A stretch of DNA of 64,000 nucleotides from Emiliania huxleyi CCMP1516 (taxonomy: Eukaryota; Haptophyta; Isochrysidales; Noelaerhabdaceae): contig NW_005201249.1 of the NCBI RefSeq assembly GCF_000372725.1, positions 63,820 to 127,819 of the forward strand. The letters are read 5' to 3'. Below the pieces are notes generated by a model. The model saw only the letters and a program-made list of their open reading frames with translations, ran no database searches and was not told the origin of the DNA. Position 1 is the first letter of the stretch, and each line of letters starts with the position of its first letter. Of this stretch, positions 40,018 to 51,038 are shown one piece after another. A program made the position numbers and the translations under genes.

Positions 40018-40887
40018 TCATTTGGCCCAGACCCAGGACGCTGCCTTGGCCGCCTTAGCCGCCTCCTTGGCCGCCTCCTTGGCCGCCTTTTGGTTGCGCC
40101 TGAGCAGCATCATCGCCGCCGGCGACTTTGCATAGTGCATCGCCGGCTGTCCGCGCATGTCCCGAACGTCGTTGCGTGCGCCGGCGTTGCAGAGGTGCCT
40201 CGCGCAGGCAAAGTGGCCGCGGTGCGAGGCGAGGGCGAGCGCGGAGATGCCGTGCGACGTGCTCGTGTTTGGGTCGGCCCCGGCACGCAGCAGCACACGC
40301 AGCACAGCCTCCGCCCCCGCCAGCGCGGCGAGCGCGAGCGGCGTGCAGCCCTGCGACTGCGTCGCCTCGAGGCTCGCGCCGGCGGAGATGAGCAGCAGCG
40401 CCAGGGCGGCGTGGTCCCGCGCGGCGGCGAGGTGCAGCAGGGTGCGTCCTTCGGCGGCGGCGTCGGGGGAGCCGCCCAGCCAAAGCCAGGCTCGCACGGC
40501 GCACAAGTTGCCCGCGTTTGCCGCCGCCGAGAGCGACGGAGGCGCCGGCGCGCCGCAGAGAGCGCAGCCCCGCCCCGGCGGTGGCGCGCCGCAGAGAGCG
40601 CAGCTCCGCCCCGGCGGTGCTCGGGGCTGGTCGTCGAGTGCTTCTCGCGGGACGAGGCGTCGCCGAGCGGAGCACTCGCCACACCTTCCGACGAGCTGTT
40701 GATCGTCGTCAGGCTGATCGGCGGAGGTCACCGCCGCCGTGCTGGCCAGCCGCGCCCGGGTCGACTTGTCGCGGAGCGCCCAAAATATACTGCCGCCGTG
40801 GGCTGACTTGTCGCAAGCCCCACGCTCGACGCTGGGAGCCACGCCGTCGATCAGCCACTGCGAGCGCACAATCTGGGCGGCGGACAA
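40018..40887 (-). CDS. ankyrin repeat protein
   Basis: A single exon of 289 residues from ATG 40887 (MSAAQIVRSQWL). Residues 1-120 are not repetitive, except for a duplicated Cys motif (RSCALCGAPPPGR, then GCALCGAP). Residues 125-260 hold four ankyrin repeats: GNLCAVRAWLWLGGSPD, GRTLLHLAAARDHAALALLL, GCTPLALAALAGAEAVLRVLL, GISALALASHRGHFACARHL. The C-terminus is a Lys/Ala helix (AAKEAAKEAAKAAK). General protein-protein interaction role. The two CALCG motifs could bind zinc. Upstream frames extend past 41000 but look like chance. Confidence 0.78.
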   Translation of the reverse strand: MSAAQIVRSQWLIDGVAPSVERGACDKSAHGGSIFWALRDKSTRARLASTAAVTSADQPDDDQQLVGRCGECSARRRLVPREALDDQPRAPPGRSCALCGAPPPGRGCALCGAPAPPSLSAAANAGNLCAVRAWLWLGGSPDAAAEGRTLLHLAAARDHAALALLLISAGASLEATQSQGCTPLALAALAGAEAVLRVLLRAGADPNTSTSHGISALALASHRGHFACARHLCNAGARNDVRDMRGQPAMHYAKSPAAMMLLRRNQKAAKEAAKEAAKAAKAASWVWAK

Positions 40888-41585
40888 ATCCGCGCGCCGC
40901 GCCGCACGAGCAGGCCTCCCTTGCCTGGGGTGCGCAGGCCTCGCTCTCGAAGCAGCGGCAACCAGCCTGATGGGGGCGGGGGCCGGGTGAATGACGTGCC
41001 TCCGTTTGCGTTTGCGTCTGCGTTTGCGGCGCGCGTTTTCTCGTTGGGGGCGTACTGGCCAGCCGCACGTCGGACGTGCTCGGTGAAGAAGCAGCCGTCG
41101 TGTACGCTCCAGGGTCGCTGGTCGTCGTCCATATGCCCGGGAGCAAATGAATGCCTTGCGACACTGGATCTTGCGACACCGACGGGGTGACCGTCATTGG
41201 GCGACCCCTTTCGAGTTGCAGAGCCTCCCTCGGAGAAAGGTCCTCACTCAGACGCAAAGCTGACGCCAGCTTGTTCGCGTCGCCAGCACCTCCTTCTCTC
41301 CTCGTCGAACGTTGATACGTTGATGGCGCCAGCGCCTGCTGTTGACAAGTGGGGAGCAGACGGCTTCATCGCGAAGCTGCCCCCAGCAGGCGTCTTGACG
41401 GGTATCAAAATTCTTCCCTACAAAAGAGGCCAACGGACCCGAGAAGCACTATTTCCCTCCACCGCAGTCAGCCAACCTCTGAGGTTACTCTTTACCTCAG
41501 GCACTCGCTGAGGAGCCTCTTCTCATACGAAGGGTCTTCATCCCTCCTGCTAGTCTTCACGGAGACTTCTCCGCGTGAATGAATG
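40888..41585. other. intergenic with a shared repeat
   Basis: 41325-41440 is the copy of the 31140-31260 repeat; in frame it reads PAVDKWGADGFIAKLPPAG, also partly coding-like at the other copy. It sits 5' of the nuclease-like ORF and may belong to the same mobile element. Confidence 0.5.
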
Positions 41586-42687
41586 AACACTGACTCAGAA
41601 CAAACACTTATGCAAATCCACGTACCCGCGGCCGCGGGCGCTCGCTGCCATCAAGAATCACAAGGACTGGTTCGCGCACCAGGAGCTCGTCAAGGCGCGG
41701 GATGTGCACGTCAAGAACAACCCGTCCCTCGGAGACAGCGCCGTCAACAACAACCCGTCCCTCGGAGACAGCGCCGTCAGCAACCGCGAAGCCGCGCGCC
41801 TCATCTCCGCCTCAACGCCTTTCGCGGGCAAGGCCTTCGATGTCCGTGTCGACGGTACGTACGCCACCGCCCTCTCCTCCGACACCCTCCAGGACGAGCT
41901 CCAGCGGAAGCTCGGCCTTTGGCTCTCCGCGGCGCTTCCCACCCTTCGGGTCGCGCTCGAGCGGGGCATCCCAGTCGATTTCTTCGGCGACTACCTTTAC
42001 AACAAGGCCCACCACCGGCGGCCCCACGACGGCGTCCTCGCCGCCTGGGCGGACGCGATGCGCGCCCCGGCCAACGCGCCGGTCGTGCACGGTGACAAGG
42101 AGAAACCAGAGCTCACCCGGCAGTACAACGAGGGGTACAAGGTCGACCTCGCGGAACCCCACGCTGGCCCGGGAGGATGCGATGAGGTGAATGAAGTCAA
42201 GCTCTGGACGCCCCTCCTCAAGACCTCCTCGACGGGCGTTGGCAACGCCTCGAGCGGCGGCACACCCGCCTCCGTTGGCCACTCCTACGCCTTCGGCAGC
42301 ACCGAGGAGAAGGCTCGCCGCCTGAACATGGGCTGCAAGGCGCGCGGCCCGGCCAACCCTTCTCCCACAAGAACGGCCACGGCTACGTCAAGGCGCATCG
42401 CGGTTTCTACCACGACGCGATCTTTGTCAAGCGCAACAACTTCAACCTGCTGCTCCACGAGACGTTCGGCGGCGGCTTCTCGCCCACCGCCGTTCTCAAG
42501 CTGCGCCGCCTCGCGCGCAAAGTCGCACGCGGCAGCGTCGACCGCACGGCCTACTCGCCCAAGTACTCGCTCTCTTTTATGTCCCACCATGCAGAGCGCA
42601 TCTCTCTCTCTCTCTGTTGTGCGAGGCGTGAACCGCGCCATTCGCTCTCACCTGGCAACCCTGTCTGCACGTCTCGCGCGCGCGTGA
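41586..42687 (+). pseudogene. PD-(D/E)XK-like ORF related in layout to the 29.3-kb ORF, degraded
   Basis: Open from 41586 without an ATG: KNHKDWFAHQELVKARD, two copies of NNPSLGDSAV, FDVRVDGTYATALS, QRKLGLWLSAALP, IPVDFFGDYLYNK, YKVDLAEP, NEVKLWTPLL. VD-L and NEVK sit where the nuclease acidic residues and lysine are expected. The conserved sequence then continues in a second frame from about 42350 (GHGYVKAHRGFYHDAIFVK, LLLHETFGGGFSP). HETFGG parallels FETFGG of the 29.3-kb ORF, so the two share a fold. No start and a change of frame argue for a decayed retroelement piece; a short intron near 42.35 kb would be the alternative. Confidence 0.5.
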
Positions 42688-43045
42688 ACAGGGCTCCAGG
42701 CCCCAAATGATGTGTGAGTGTTAGAGTTGTTTGGTATTGCTAAAAATCTCTCTCACACGCCACCTCGAGGCACCACCGCTAGAACTCGATGCACATGGCA
42801 GCAAACAAACCACCCAGGCAGCCACCAGCTGCCACAGCCAATCCGTCGGCCGTCAGGAACTCTCTCTACAACCCCACTGAGACGCGTCTCCTCTGAGACG
42901 CTCAGGAATCTCTTGGGACGCCTCGGCGAACTTTTTTGGGACGCTGTGAGAAGGGGAACGTGTGAAATCTTGCATCTATCTCGGAGCAGGTCTCCGGGAA
43001 CCATAGCGAGACACTCTCAAGGGCCGTAGCAAACCTCCTTTCGCA
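42688..43045. other. intergenic, promoter side of the transporter
   Basis: ctctctct run (42600-42620) at its left edge; no gene or repeat recognised otherwise. Confidence 0.5.
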
Positions 43046-45977
43046 ATGGCCTCGGGAAAGAGGCAGGAGGAGCTCGAGGTCCAGATCAAAAGCCTCCACA
43101 GCCAGCTCGAGAAGCTTGGCGTCAACTCCTCCGGGCAAAAGGACATCTTTGGCCGCAGGCGCGCCGCGCACTGCGCGAGAGCGAAACGCGCCCGCATCTC
43201 ACCGAATCCACCTTGTTGTACACCGCCGCCGTCGCCGCTCACGCCGCCGCCGCCCTCCACCTCGCCCACGCCTCCGCCGCCCTCCACCTCGCCCACACCG
43301 CCGCCGCCGCCGCTCACGCCGCCGCCGCCCTCCACCTCGCCCACGCCGCCGCCTCCCTCTGTAGCTTCGATTTGCCTGTGGACGCCGAGCACAAGGCCAC
43401 GGCATTCGCGGTGAAGCTCTTTCGCCTGCCCGTGCAGCCGCACATGTACGCCTTCTGGGCGGCCACCTTCGGCTTCTTCTGCACGTTTTTCGCCGTCTTT
43501 GCGCCGGCGGCACTCCTAACGTGGATCAAGGAGGACGAGTCGGAGGGCGGGCTGGGCCTCACGCCGGACGAGCTCTCCTCTGCGGGCGCCGCCGCCGTCG
43601 GCACGACCGTCGCGATGCGTTTCCTCGCCGGCCCGCTCTGCGACAAGTTTGGAGCACGCAAGTCCGCCGCCCTCCCCTCCTCCTCTCCCTCTCTCCTCCT
43701 CGGGCTACTCAGCCTCCGCGCCCCTCTCGTGTCCCCCAACCGCCCCTTCCTCCGTCCGCTTCCTCCCCCTTCCGCCTTTCCTCCACTCGCCTCCCTCCCG
43801 CCTCGCCTCAATCCCACGCCCTCCCTTACGCATGCTGCCTCGGCCCGCCGCAGGACCATGGGCATCCTCCTCTTCACGGCGCTGCCCGGCCTCGTCGTCC
43901 TCGCGACCGCGCAGAACGCCAATGCCTTCATCGCCGGCCGCGCGCTCATCGGCCTCTCGCTCGCCTCCTTCGTCACCTGCCAAGTCTGGTGCTCGCAGGT
44001 CGCGCGATGCCCTCGCCTCTGCCCGACTCTCTCTGCCCGCCTCTCTCTGCCCCTCCACGCTGCTCAACCCCCCCCTCCCCCCGCCCCCCGCCCCCGGCCC
44101 CCCCTTAAAGGCCCGGGGGCCCCTTTTCCCCCCCGGCAGATGTTCACCAAGAGCATCGTCGGGACCGTCAACGCCACCGCCGGCGGCTGGGGCAACCTCG
44201 GCGGCGGCGTCACCCTGCTCGTCATGCCGCAAATCATGGTGGGCTTTCTCAAGGCGAGCCGCGCCTCCCATCGACCCCTCCCCCCCCTCCTCCCTCCCCT
44301 CCCCTTACCCCCCTCCCCTCCCCTTACCCCCCCCCCCTCCCGCCCCTTCCCTTACCCCCCCCCCTTCCCTTACCCCCCCCCTCCCCCCTTCCCTCCGGCA
44401 GGTGACCGACCAGGACACGGCGTGGCGCCTGTGCATGATTGTGCCGGCCGCGATGATCATCCTCGCCACCCTCCTCGTCATGAAAGGACGCGACCTGCCC
44501 GACGGCAACTATAAGGAGCTGGAGATGTCGGGCGCCAAGCAGAAGGGCAACGGCTCCCTCGTCTTCCTCATCGCCGCCTGCAACATCAACACCATCCCGC
44601 TCATGATTTGCTACGCGACGTGCTTCGGCGTCGAGCTGACGATGAACAACAAGGCGGTGCTCTACTTTTACGAGTACTACGACCTCTCAAAGTCCCTCGC
44701 CGGCGTGCTCGGCGCATGCTTCGGCCTGATGAACCTCTTTGCGCGCTCGTGGGGCGGGTGCGACACGCCTCCGAGACCAGCCGAGACACCGTTTGCCCCT
44801 GTACTCCTCGCCATCCCGGTTCCAGCAAGCCGCTCACCCCGCGCCGCGCCGCCCCCAGACTTCTCTCGGATTGGACCATGAAGAAGTTCGGGATCCGCGG
44901 CCGCGTCTGGTCGCTCTTCGTCGTGCAGGTCTTCCAGGGCTTCATGTGCCTCACCCTCGGCCTCCTCACGGTCAACATGCCCGGCCCGGTCCGCATGGAG
45001 AGGGGCCAGGCGAGCAAGTACCCGGCCAGCGTCTTTGAAAACATCTACAACGTGACGCCAGAGGTGACCTTCCATTGCTACGGCGGGTACGAGGGCCCCC
45101 TCTTTGGCGGCGACGGAGACTTCTGCAAGCCCAAGTTCGACAAGAAGGACCCGTGGAAGTTCTCCCCGTCGGGGGAGATTGCCGGCGCGCGGCCCGGCGA
45201 GAACCAAAACGGCATCTACGGCGCCTACAAGCACACGGTCGAGTTCAAGGGCGGGTCCGAGACGACGACCTACGTGGTCAAGACCAAGGCGGCCTGGATC
45301 CCGCCGTGCGCGTCGAAGAGCATCGACAACCCCGGCACGGGCCACGCCTTCAGCGCAGACGGCACCGACCTCGGCGTGGAGAAGATCCCCACCGACGCGG
45401 AGAAGATCGTGGTCGGCGACGTGTGGAACCCCGACTGCGTGCGCAACACGGACGGCGCGCTCGGCAAGACGATGGCCGTCATCATCTTCTTCTCGATCGG
45501 CGTCCAGATGGCCGAGGGGCTGACCTACGGTGTCGTGCCGTACGTCTCGCGCCCCGCCCTCGGCGCCGTGGCGGGCATGGTGCGCCGCCCCACCCCCCCA
45601 CCCCCCTCCCTCTCTAGGCGTGAGCGAACCCCCAACCCCCGCCCCTTTCTCCCCCGCAGGTCGGCGCGGGCGGCAACCTCGGCGCCGTCATCGGCTCCAA
45701 GGTGATCATCGCGAATGCAAACTACGACCAGGGCTTCGTCTACCTCGGCATGGTCATCCTCATCGCGTCCCTCTCGCTGGGCCTCGTCTACTTCAAGGGC
45801 GAGGACGGCGGAGGCATGTTCCTCAAGCCGGGCGCGCTCGGCAAGTTCGACCCGCAGCTGTGGATGCCCAAGGGCGAGGAGATGCGCGGCGCAGACCAGA
45901 TGGACTACTCGTCTGTTGCCATTCCGGGCGAGGCGAACAAGCCGAAGGCGTCCACGGCCGATGAAGCCGAGGCCTAG
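43046..45977 (+). CDS. NRT2/NNP-type nitrate/nitrite transporter (MFS)
   Basis: Seven exons: 43046-43158, 43365-43661, 43854-43998, 44140-44253, 44402-44757, 44859-45579, 45660-45977; 687 residues, all phases agree. Starts with a cytosolic coiled coil (ASGKRQEELEVQIKSLHSQL). MFS helices follow, with MRFLAGPLCDKFGARK (loop 2-3 motif), the nitrate signature AGGWGNLGGG near residue 200, RSWGGLLSDW, and the second signature VGAGGNLGAVIGS. These are hallmarks of NNP transporters, which import nitrate across the plasma membrane with protons (known). Odd: about 165 residues, with four or five Cys, are inserted after the GLLTVNMPG helix (within 45000-45470), making the protein over 130 residues longer than usual. 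Donors are GC at 43159 and 44254, GT elsewhere. Introns 3 and 4 are C-rich tracts. Confidence 0.92.
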
Positions 45978-46530
45978 GGCGGCTCGGCCCGCCAAGAGTC
46001 GCCGCGCGCGGCAGAGTCGCTCCGCCGCTAGCGCAGCGCCGCCTTTGTAGGGAGGGGGGATATCGCGCATGCCATGCCGCGCAACCCCGAGGTGCGCGGG
46101 GGACCCGGAGAGGCGCTCCCGGGTCCCGCAACCGACCTCGCCCGACTGTACACTTGGTGATTCACGGGCATGCTGCATACGGCTCTATGTGTGTGTGTGC
46201 GGTCTGATAGAGTTGAGTTTCTTGTCAGATTAACAGATAACATGTACTACACATATGCACTCTCGGACGCCGGACGGTGCTCGGTGCGCGTTGAGACAAT
46301 TTTAGAATTACCCACAGTTTACACACCTCTCTTTAGACTTTAGTCTTATAACTCTCTTCGCACCGGCCACCGGCACCGCTCTCACACTTCCGACTTGTCA
46401 CTTCTTCACTTGAACTTGTGATTTTTTCGAATTTTTCGCGCTGGAGGCCGAGCTCGCCACTGCACTCTGCACGCTCGATAAAGGGCGTGTGAAGGAGAGC
46501 GACTGTTGGATCCCGTCGGCCGTCGCCGTG
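45978..46530. other. convergent 3' region
   Basis: Between the ends of the transporter and the photolyase gene. Contains a short gtgtgtgtgtg run (46187) and AT-richer DNA than the genes, probably UTRs. No repeat recognised. Confidence 0.55.
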
Positions 46531-48839
46531 TCACCTCCCCCTCCCCCCCCTCCCCACCAGCCGCGCGATTTGATCCTCGCTCGCCTCCCGCAGCAGCTTT
46601 GCAGGCGACAGGGGGCCGGGAGCGCCCTCACCCACTCTGCCCGCCTCCGGCCGCGCTGGCGAGCGAAGCTGCGTCGTGGCCTCCTCTCCGCCGCCCGTGG
46701 AGCGCGCAAAATGACTCAAGAGGGTCCCCTTCTTTTGTGCGGAGGCTGCCGGCGCAGCGGCCAGCGCGCGCTTCTGCCCGCCTCCGCCCGCATCGCTCAT
46801 CGCCTCAGCCGTTGCCGGTGTCGGCTGCACCGCCGCCGTCAGCTGCGCCGCGGCCGCGCCGGAAATTGGCGCCTCCCGAAAGGCTGTGCGCCGCATCGCT
46901 AGGCGCTCGAGGTCGCCGGGCTTGATGCGCCGGCTGAGGACCGTCGTCGGGCGCGGCGTGGGCGCGCCTAGCGACGGAGGCAGGGTGCCGTGGGAGGAGG
47001 GCTCGGGCTCTGCGTGGGCGACTCTGGCGCGGGCGCGCCTCCGGGGCCGGGCTTGTCGCGCCAGCCGAGGCACCAGAGGAGGCCGCCGTACGAGGGCGGC
47101 GCGCCCCCATCGAGCGCGAAGCTGTCGTTGAGGTGGATGAGCAGCTCAAGCGCCAGCTGCAGCCGGGCGGCCGGCGGCGTGGCGCCCGCTGCTGCTGCCC
47201 CCCCTCCCGCTCCTGCCGGCTCGACTTCGCCAGCGGCAGCCTCCCACCAAGCCGGTACCGCCTTGCCCCACGCCATTCTGAGAGGGGCGCGAGGGGTGGG
47301 GACCTGTCAGCAATGGCCCAAAATGGCGCCGGCGCCAGAGCTCTCTCGCTCCGCGCGCACCGGACGTTATTGTGCAGCTCTCCGCTCAGCGCGAGGCAGC
47401 GCTGGCAATCATCCCAGTACGCGTCGCCCGTGCGACCACTCTCCAGCTCCGCCAAGCTTGGGCCCTCGCCGCCGCCGCCACAGCCCGCGAGCTGGTTGCG
47501 TCCCCAAGCTGGTACGGCGACGGCGGCGCGCGCATACCCCCCCGGGTGGCGGAGACACCAGACATACGGCGCCTCGCGCCAGCCGACGAACTCGTCCAGG
47601 AACTTGTCTGCCCGCGCGGAGGCGGCGTCGCGCGCCATGGTGGCCGGGTCGATCATGCCGCTGTTCACGTAGGCGGACATGCGGGAGGCGCCTGCCGGGA
47701 AGAGGGGTGGTGGACGGGTCATGGACACGCGTCCTGCCGCCGTCGACCCAACAGCCGCGTCGCAGGCCGCCTCTCCCCTCCGCGAGCGGGTTGTTGCGGT
47801 GTGAAGCGTAGCTCTTCAGACCACCCGACGCGACGAAGCGGCGCCAGCGGGCGGCGGCGGCGGTTGGCCCGCCGCGTGTGTGTCCCACTGGGCGTACCGT
47901 CGCGTCTCGCCGGCTCGGGAGCAGGAGCGCCTCCTCCACCGAGTGGGCCGGCCGCAAGTCGACGCTCCATGCCGGCGGCGGCGGCGGCGGTGAGGCCGGC
48001 GGCGGAGCGGCCGGAGGGTCCCAGTCGGCCCGCAGCCTTTCTGCGCGCTGCGCCGCCGTGGCAGCGACGAAGCCTCGGTTGCCTCCCCTCAGTGCCGCCT
48101 CGGCGACGAGCCTTGCCGGTACTGTGCAGTGGCAGTCGACCAGCCACACCGGGCAGCCTGTGGAGGCGACGCGCCTGCGAGGGGCGGCGGTGGTGGCGGC
48201 GGTGGGTCGTTGGTGAGTGAGGGCGGCGGTGGAGGCTGCGGCGGAGAGCGCCCGATCGCGTGTGCGTGCGGCTCGGGGCGGCGGTGGTGGCGGCGGTGGG
48301 TCGTTGGTGAGTGAGGGCGGCGGTGGAGGCTGCGGCGGAGAGCGCCCGATCGCGTGTGCGTGCGGCTCGACACCAAAGTGCTCCTCAGCAACGACGAGTG
48401 CGGCTCGTGCGGCCAAGCTCATCGCGACGGCGGCGCGGCAGCCGTCACGCACGAGGTGCACCCACAAGGCCGTGCCACGCTTCTCGAAGGCCGGCTGCAG
48501 CTCGCTCAGCGCTTCAAGACGAAACGCGGCGGAGCGGTCGGTCGGAGGCCGCCGAAGCCGCGGCACGGCTGGCGGATGCGAGTCCTCGACGACAGCGACG
48601 CACACCAGCGGGATGCCCTGTGCCGAGGCTATGCGCAGCGCCACCTCTAGCGCCGGGTTCCTCTCGGCACGGAGGGCGGTGCGGACGAGGTAGAGGACGT
48701 GAGCTGGAGCCGTGGTTGCGATGCGCGTGCGCGGAGGAGGCGCGCACGGCTGCTGCTGTGCACTCGGCTCGCCGCGGATGCGCTCACGCAGCGCAGACGG
48801 CAAGGAGTCGAGCGCAGCGGTGGGAGCAGGCTCGCTCAT
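46531..48839 (-). CDS. photolyase/cryptochrome family protein
   Basis: Five exons on the minus strand: 48364-48839, 47771-48174, 47361-47691, 47039-47277, 46531-46967; 628 residues. N-terminal alpha/beta domain: VLYLVRTALRAERNPALEVA, IPLVCVAVVED, ALVVAEEHFGVEP, GCPVWLVDCHC. FAD-binding helical domain: GASRMSAYVNSGMIDPATMA, FVGWREAPYVWCLRH, ELESGRTGDAYWDDCQRCL, SGELHNNVRMAWGKAVPAWW, LNDSFALDGGAPPSYGGLLW, WRDKPGPGG. LHNNVRM and the PPSYGGLLWC block mark the FAD site. Photolyases repair UV dimers with light; cryptochromes use it to signal (known); which applies is not decidable here. The C-terminal 110 residues are extra, with QKKGTLLSHFA like a PCNA-binding peptide. Three donors are GC, one GT. 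The first intron (48175-48363) is two 94-bp tandem copies. Confidence 0.88.
48183..48370. repeat. 94-bp tandem duplication forming an intron
   Basis: gtgggtcgttggtgagtgag recurs 94 bases apart (48203 and 48297) in two nearly identical units. They fill the first intron of the photolyase gene and overlap its 5' splice site by a few bases. Confidence 0.9.
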
Positions 48840-49524
48840 CGCTCGTGCTGCACTCGGGTGCTGATCGCCATGGCACGCTTCCCGGACTTTTCTGAAGCTA
48901 TTCTTTTTTTGCTTCGGCGGAAAGCACGCCGGGGGGTAGGGTCGGTCTGGGCCCTCCCGTCGGGTTTTCCCCTCTCTCCACGCTGGAACTTTCACAGCAG
49001 AAAAAGAAATTTTCCGCGGAAATCACGATGTCGACCCTCCCCATGTGGGTGTCTGGTGCTTGTAGGGCTTGAGAGTGGCCTGTCATGTCTCAGGAAGGAC
49101 TGTGGTCGCGGAGAGTACCACCACCCATCACTTTAGTTGGTATAGTACCCCACCTTCACCCATCCGTGATTTCTTTTTTAGTTCCCCATAAGTAAGGTAG
49201 GTAGGTAGGTAGGTAGGTAGGGGCACCGCAGGGGCCGGCCAGGTTTTTTCAGAATTTCAGCATGCTGTCCGCCCAAGCAAAAAAAGAATACACCTGTCAG
49301 GAGACGGAACACGGAGAAAGAAGCTGTATGGTCACTAGAGACCCACACACCATCGCTACATCACCACAGCCTCCACCAAGTCGGATACAAGTCGATGACA
49401 ATGTGCGCGGCAGGACAAACCAAACATGAGACGGTTACACAAGGACGGTCAGGCTACGGTCAGGATGTAGGTTTGAGTTCACACTCTCCAACATTGAAAC
49501 AAACTCTTCTCTCTCCAACATGAC
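48840..49524. other. intergenic with TTTTT-rich repeat pieces and TAGG microsatellite
   Basis: 48890-49030 holds attctttttttgc and aaaaagaaattttcc words like the 23.2/34.5-kb family. 49194-49220 is a TAGG tandem array. No gene. Confidence 0.6.
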
Positions 49525-50913
49525 ATGTCTCTTCAAAATTCTCTTTGTTGCACAACCAATGTTCCTTTTTTGTTGACGTACATGTACGATCTACCCATGA
49601 CACACTCCAGAAAAAGGAGGGAAAACTTGTTGGACGTGTCACACACTATCACGCTCGGCACGCTAATGCCCCCGGCTGCTATTCGCGGCGCGGCCGCCTG
49701 CACGCTCCACCACGACCGCACACACGGGAGGTGCGTCGCCGGCGTCACCTTTGGGTGCGAGCCCGGCCGTTCGGATGCGGCCCTCCGCCAACCGCCGCGC
49801 GTCTGGGTCGCGGGCGGGTGCCGCGGCTACTTCAATGCGACCGGTTCGCGTGAGCCGCCCTTTCGCTGCCCCTTCCGGAAGACTACCGGCGGCGGCCGGG
49901 TCTACTGTGGCCCAAACGATGAGGCAACGCTCGCGCTTGCCACCTCTCCGCCGCACGCCACCGGCGGGCTGTGCCGCACCCTGCGGCCAAAGGCAGTCTA
50001 TGACGGCTCTCCGTACAGCTCAGTGCCTGAGAACCTCACCTCGATACCGCACGAGAAAGAGGCGCTCGCGGCGGTGCTGGCGGCGGTGCAGTCGTGGTTT
50101 GCAAGGCTAGACAGCCTGATGGTAACCCTCGCTCCAAATTACACGTGAGTCGCACCCCGCCACAGCAGACAAGCCGCGCTTTCGCACAGCACCTCGCACA
50201 CCTCCCTCGAAGGTTCGCCGCTGGATACATTCGGCCGTTGCAGCTGCGGCGAATGATCGCGCTCGCGCAGACAGCGGGCAGCGGGGCAACGTACTGCGAG
50301 ATTGGCCTGAACGGAGGCCACTCGGCCGCCGCGATGCTCGTTGCAAACCCGCGGCTAGTCGTCCACGCATGCCGCCCGCTCGCACTTGGTCACCCTATGC
50401 CAGTGCGCCGACCACGCAACTTGAGAATAGGCGTTCGACCTTCTCGCGCTCCCCTACTCGCGCGCGGCCGTCGACACGCTGCGCCGCGCGTTTGGCCATC
50501 GCTTCGTCGTGCACGAGGGCGACTCGACTCGGCAAGTACCGGCGTGGCGGGCGCGGCTCGCCGCTGCAGCCGGAGGCGACGTGGCCGCCGCGCGCGTGTG
50601 CGACGTCGTCTTCGTGGACGGCGACCACCGCTGGCGTGGCGCGATGCAGGACATCGAGCATACTAGTGCCGTCGCCGCGCCGGGGGCGGCTCTGGTCGTG
50701 GACGACATTGCTGTCGGGCCCGGGAGGGCCCTCAGTGCAACCACACGGCGCAACCTGACTCGTGTCGACGAGCTGTACGGGCCGTTTAGCGCGGGCAGCA
50801 GCCACAATCCCTGCCGCGGCGCGCTCGCGCCGCGCGGCGTGCAGCAGCAGTGCAACCGCTGGGGCTTCGCCGTCGGGCGCTTCCAACAGGAGAGCAGCGG
50901 GGTGCTCAGGTGA
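49525..50913 (+). CDS. class I SAM-dependent methyltransferase (Methyltransf_24-like) with Cys-rich N-terminal domain
   Basis: Three exons: 49525-50144, 50213-50366, 50431-50913; 418 residues, donors GT and GC. The first 130 residues contain CTLHHDRTHGRCVAGVTFGC then WVAGGCRGYFNATG, a Cys pattern like the DUF3011 module (resemblance by eye). The methyltransferase follows: TYCEIGLNGGHSAAAML (SAM-binding G-loop, from exon 2), HAFDLLALPYSRAAVDTL, HRFVVHEGDS, VCDVVFVDGDHRWRGAM, GAALVVDDIAVG. VDGDH and VDD are typical of Methyltransf_24 (sugar or small-molecule methylation; known only in general). The leader before residue 50 has a hydrophobic stretch (FLLTYMYDLP), so it may be a Golgi-type anchor. 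ATG 49525 has no better competitor, but ATGs at 49593 and 49666 are in frame. Confidence 0.8.
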
Positions 50914-51038
50914 AGAGCACGTGAAGCCAGTGACTGACTAGCTGTATATAGTCGCGATCTGCCGGCGTGCGTATGAGCTCACTAGCTAGAGCTCACACTA
51001 GAGGCCGTCATCGCATTCGCCTTCCTGGTACCCAGCGC
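50914..51038. other. 3' flank of the methyltransferase gene
   Basis: Short spacer with a small palindrome (gagctcactagctagagctc near 50974). Confidence 0.5.
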
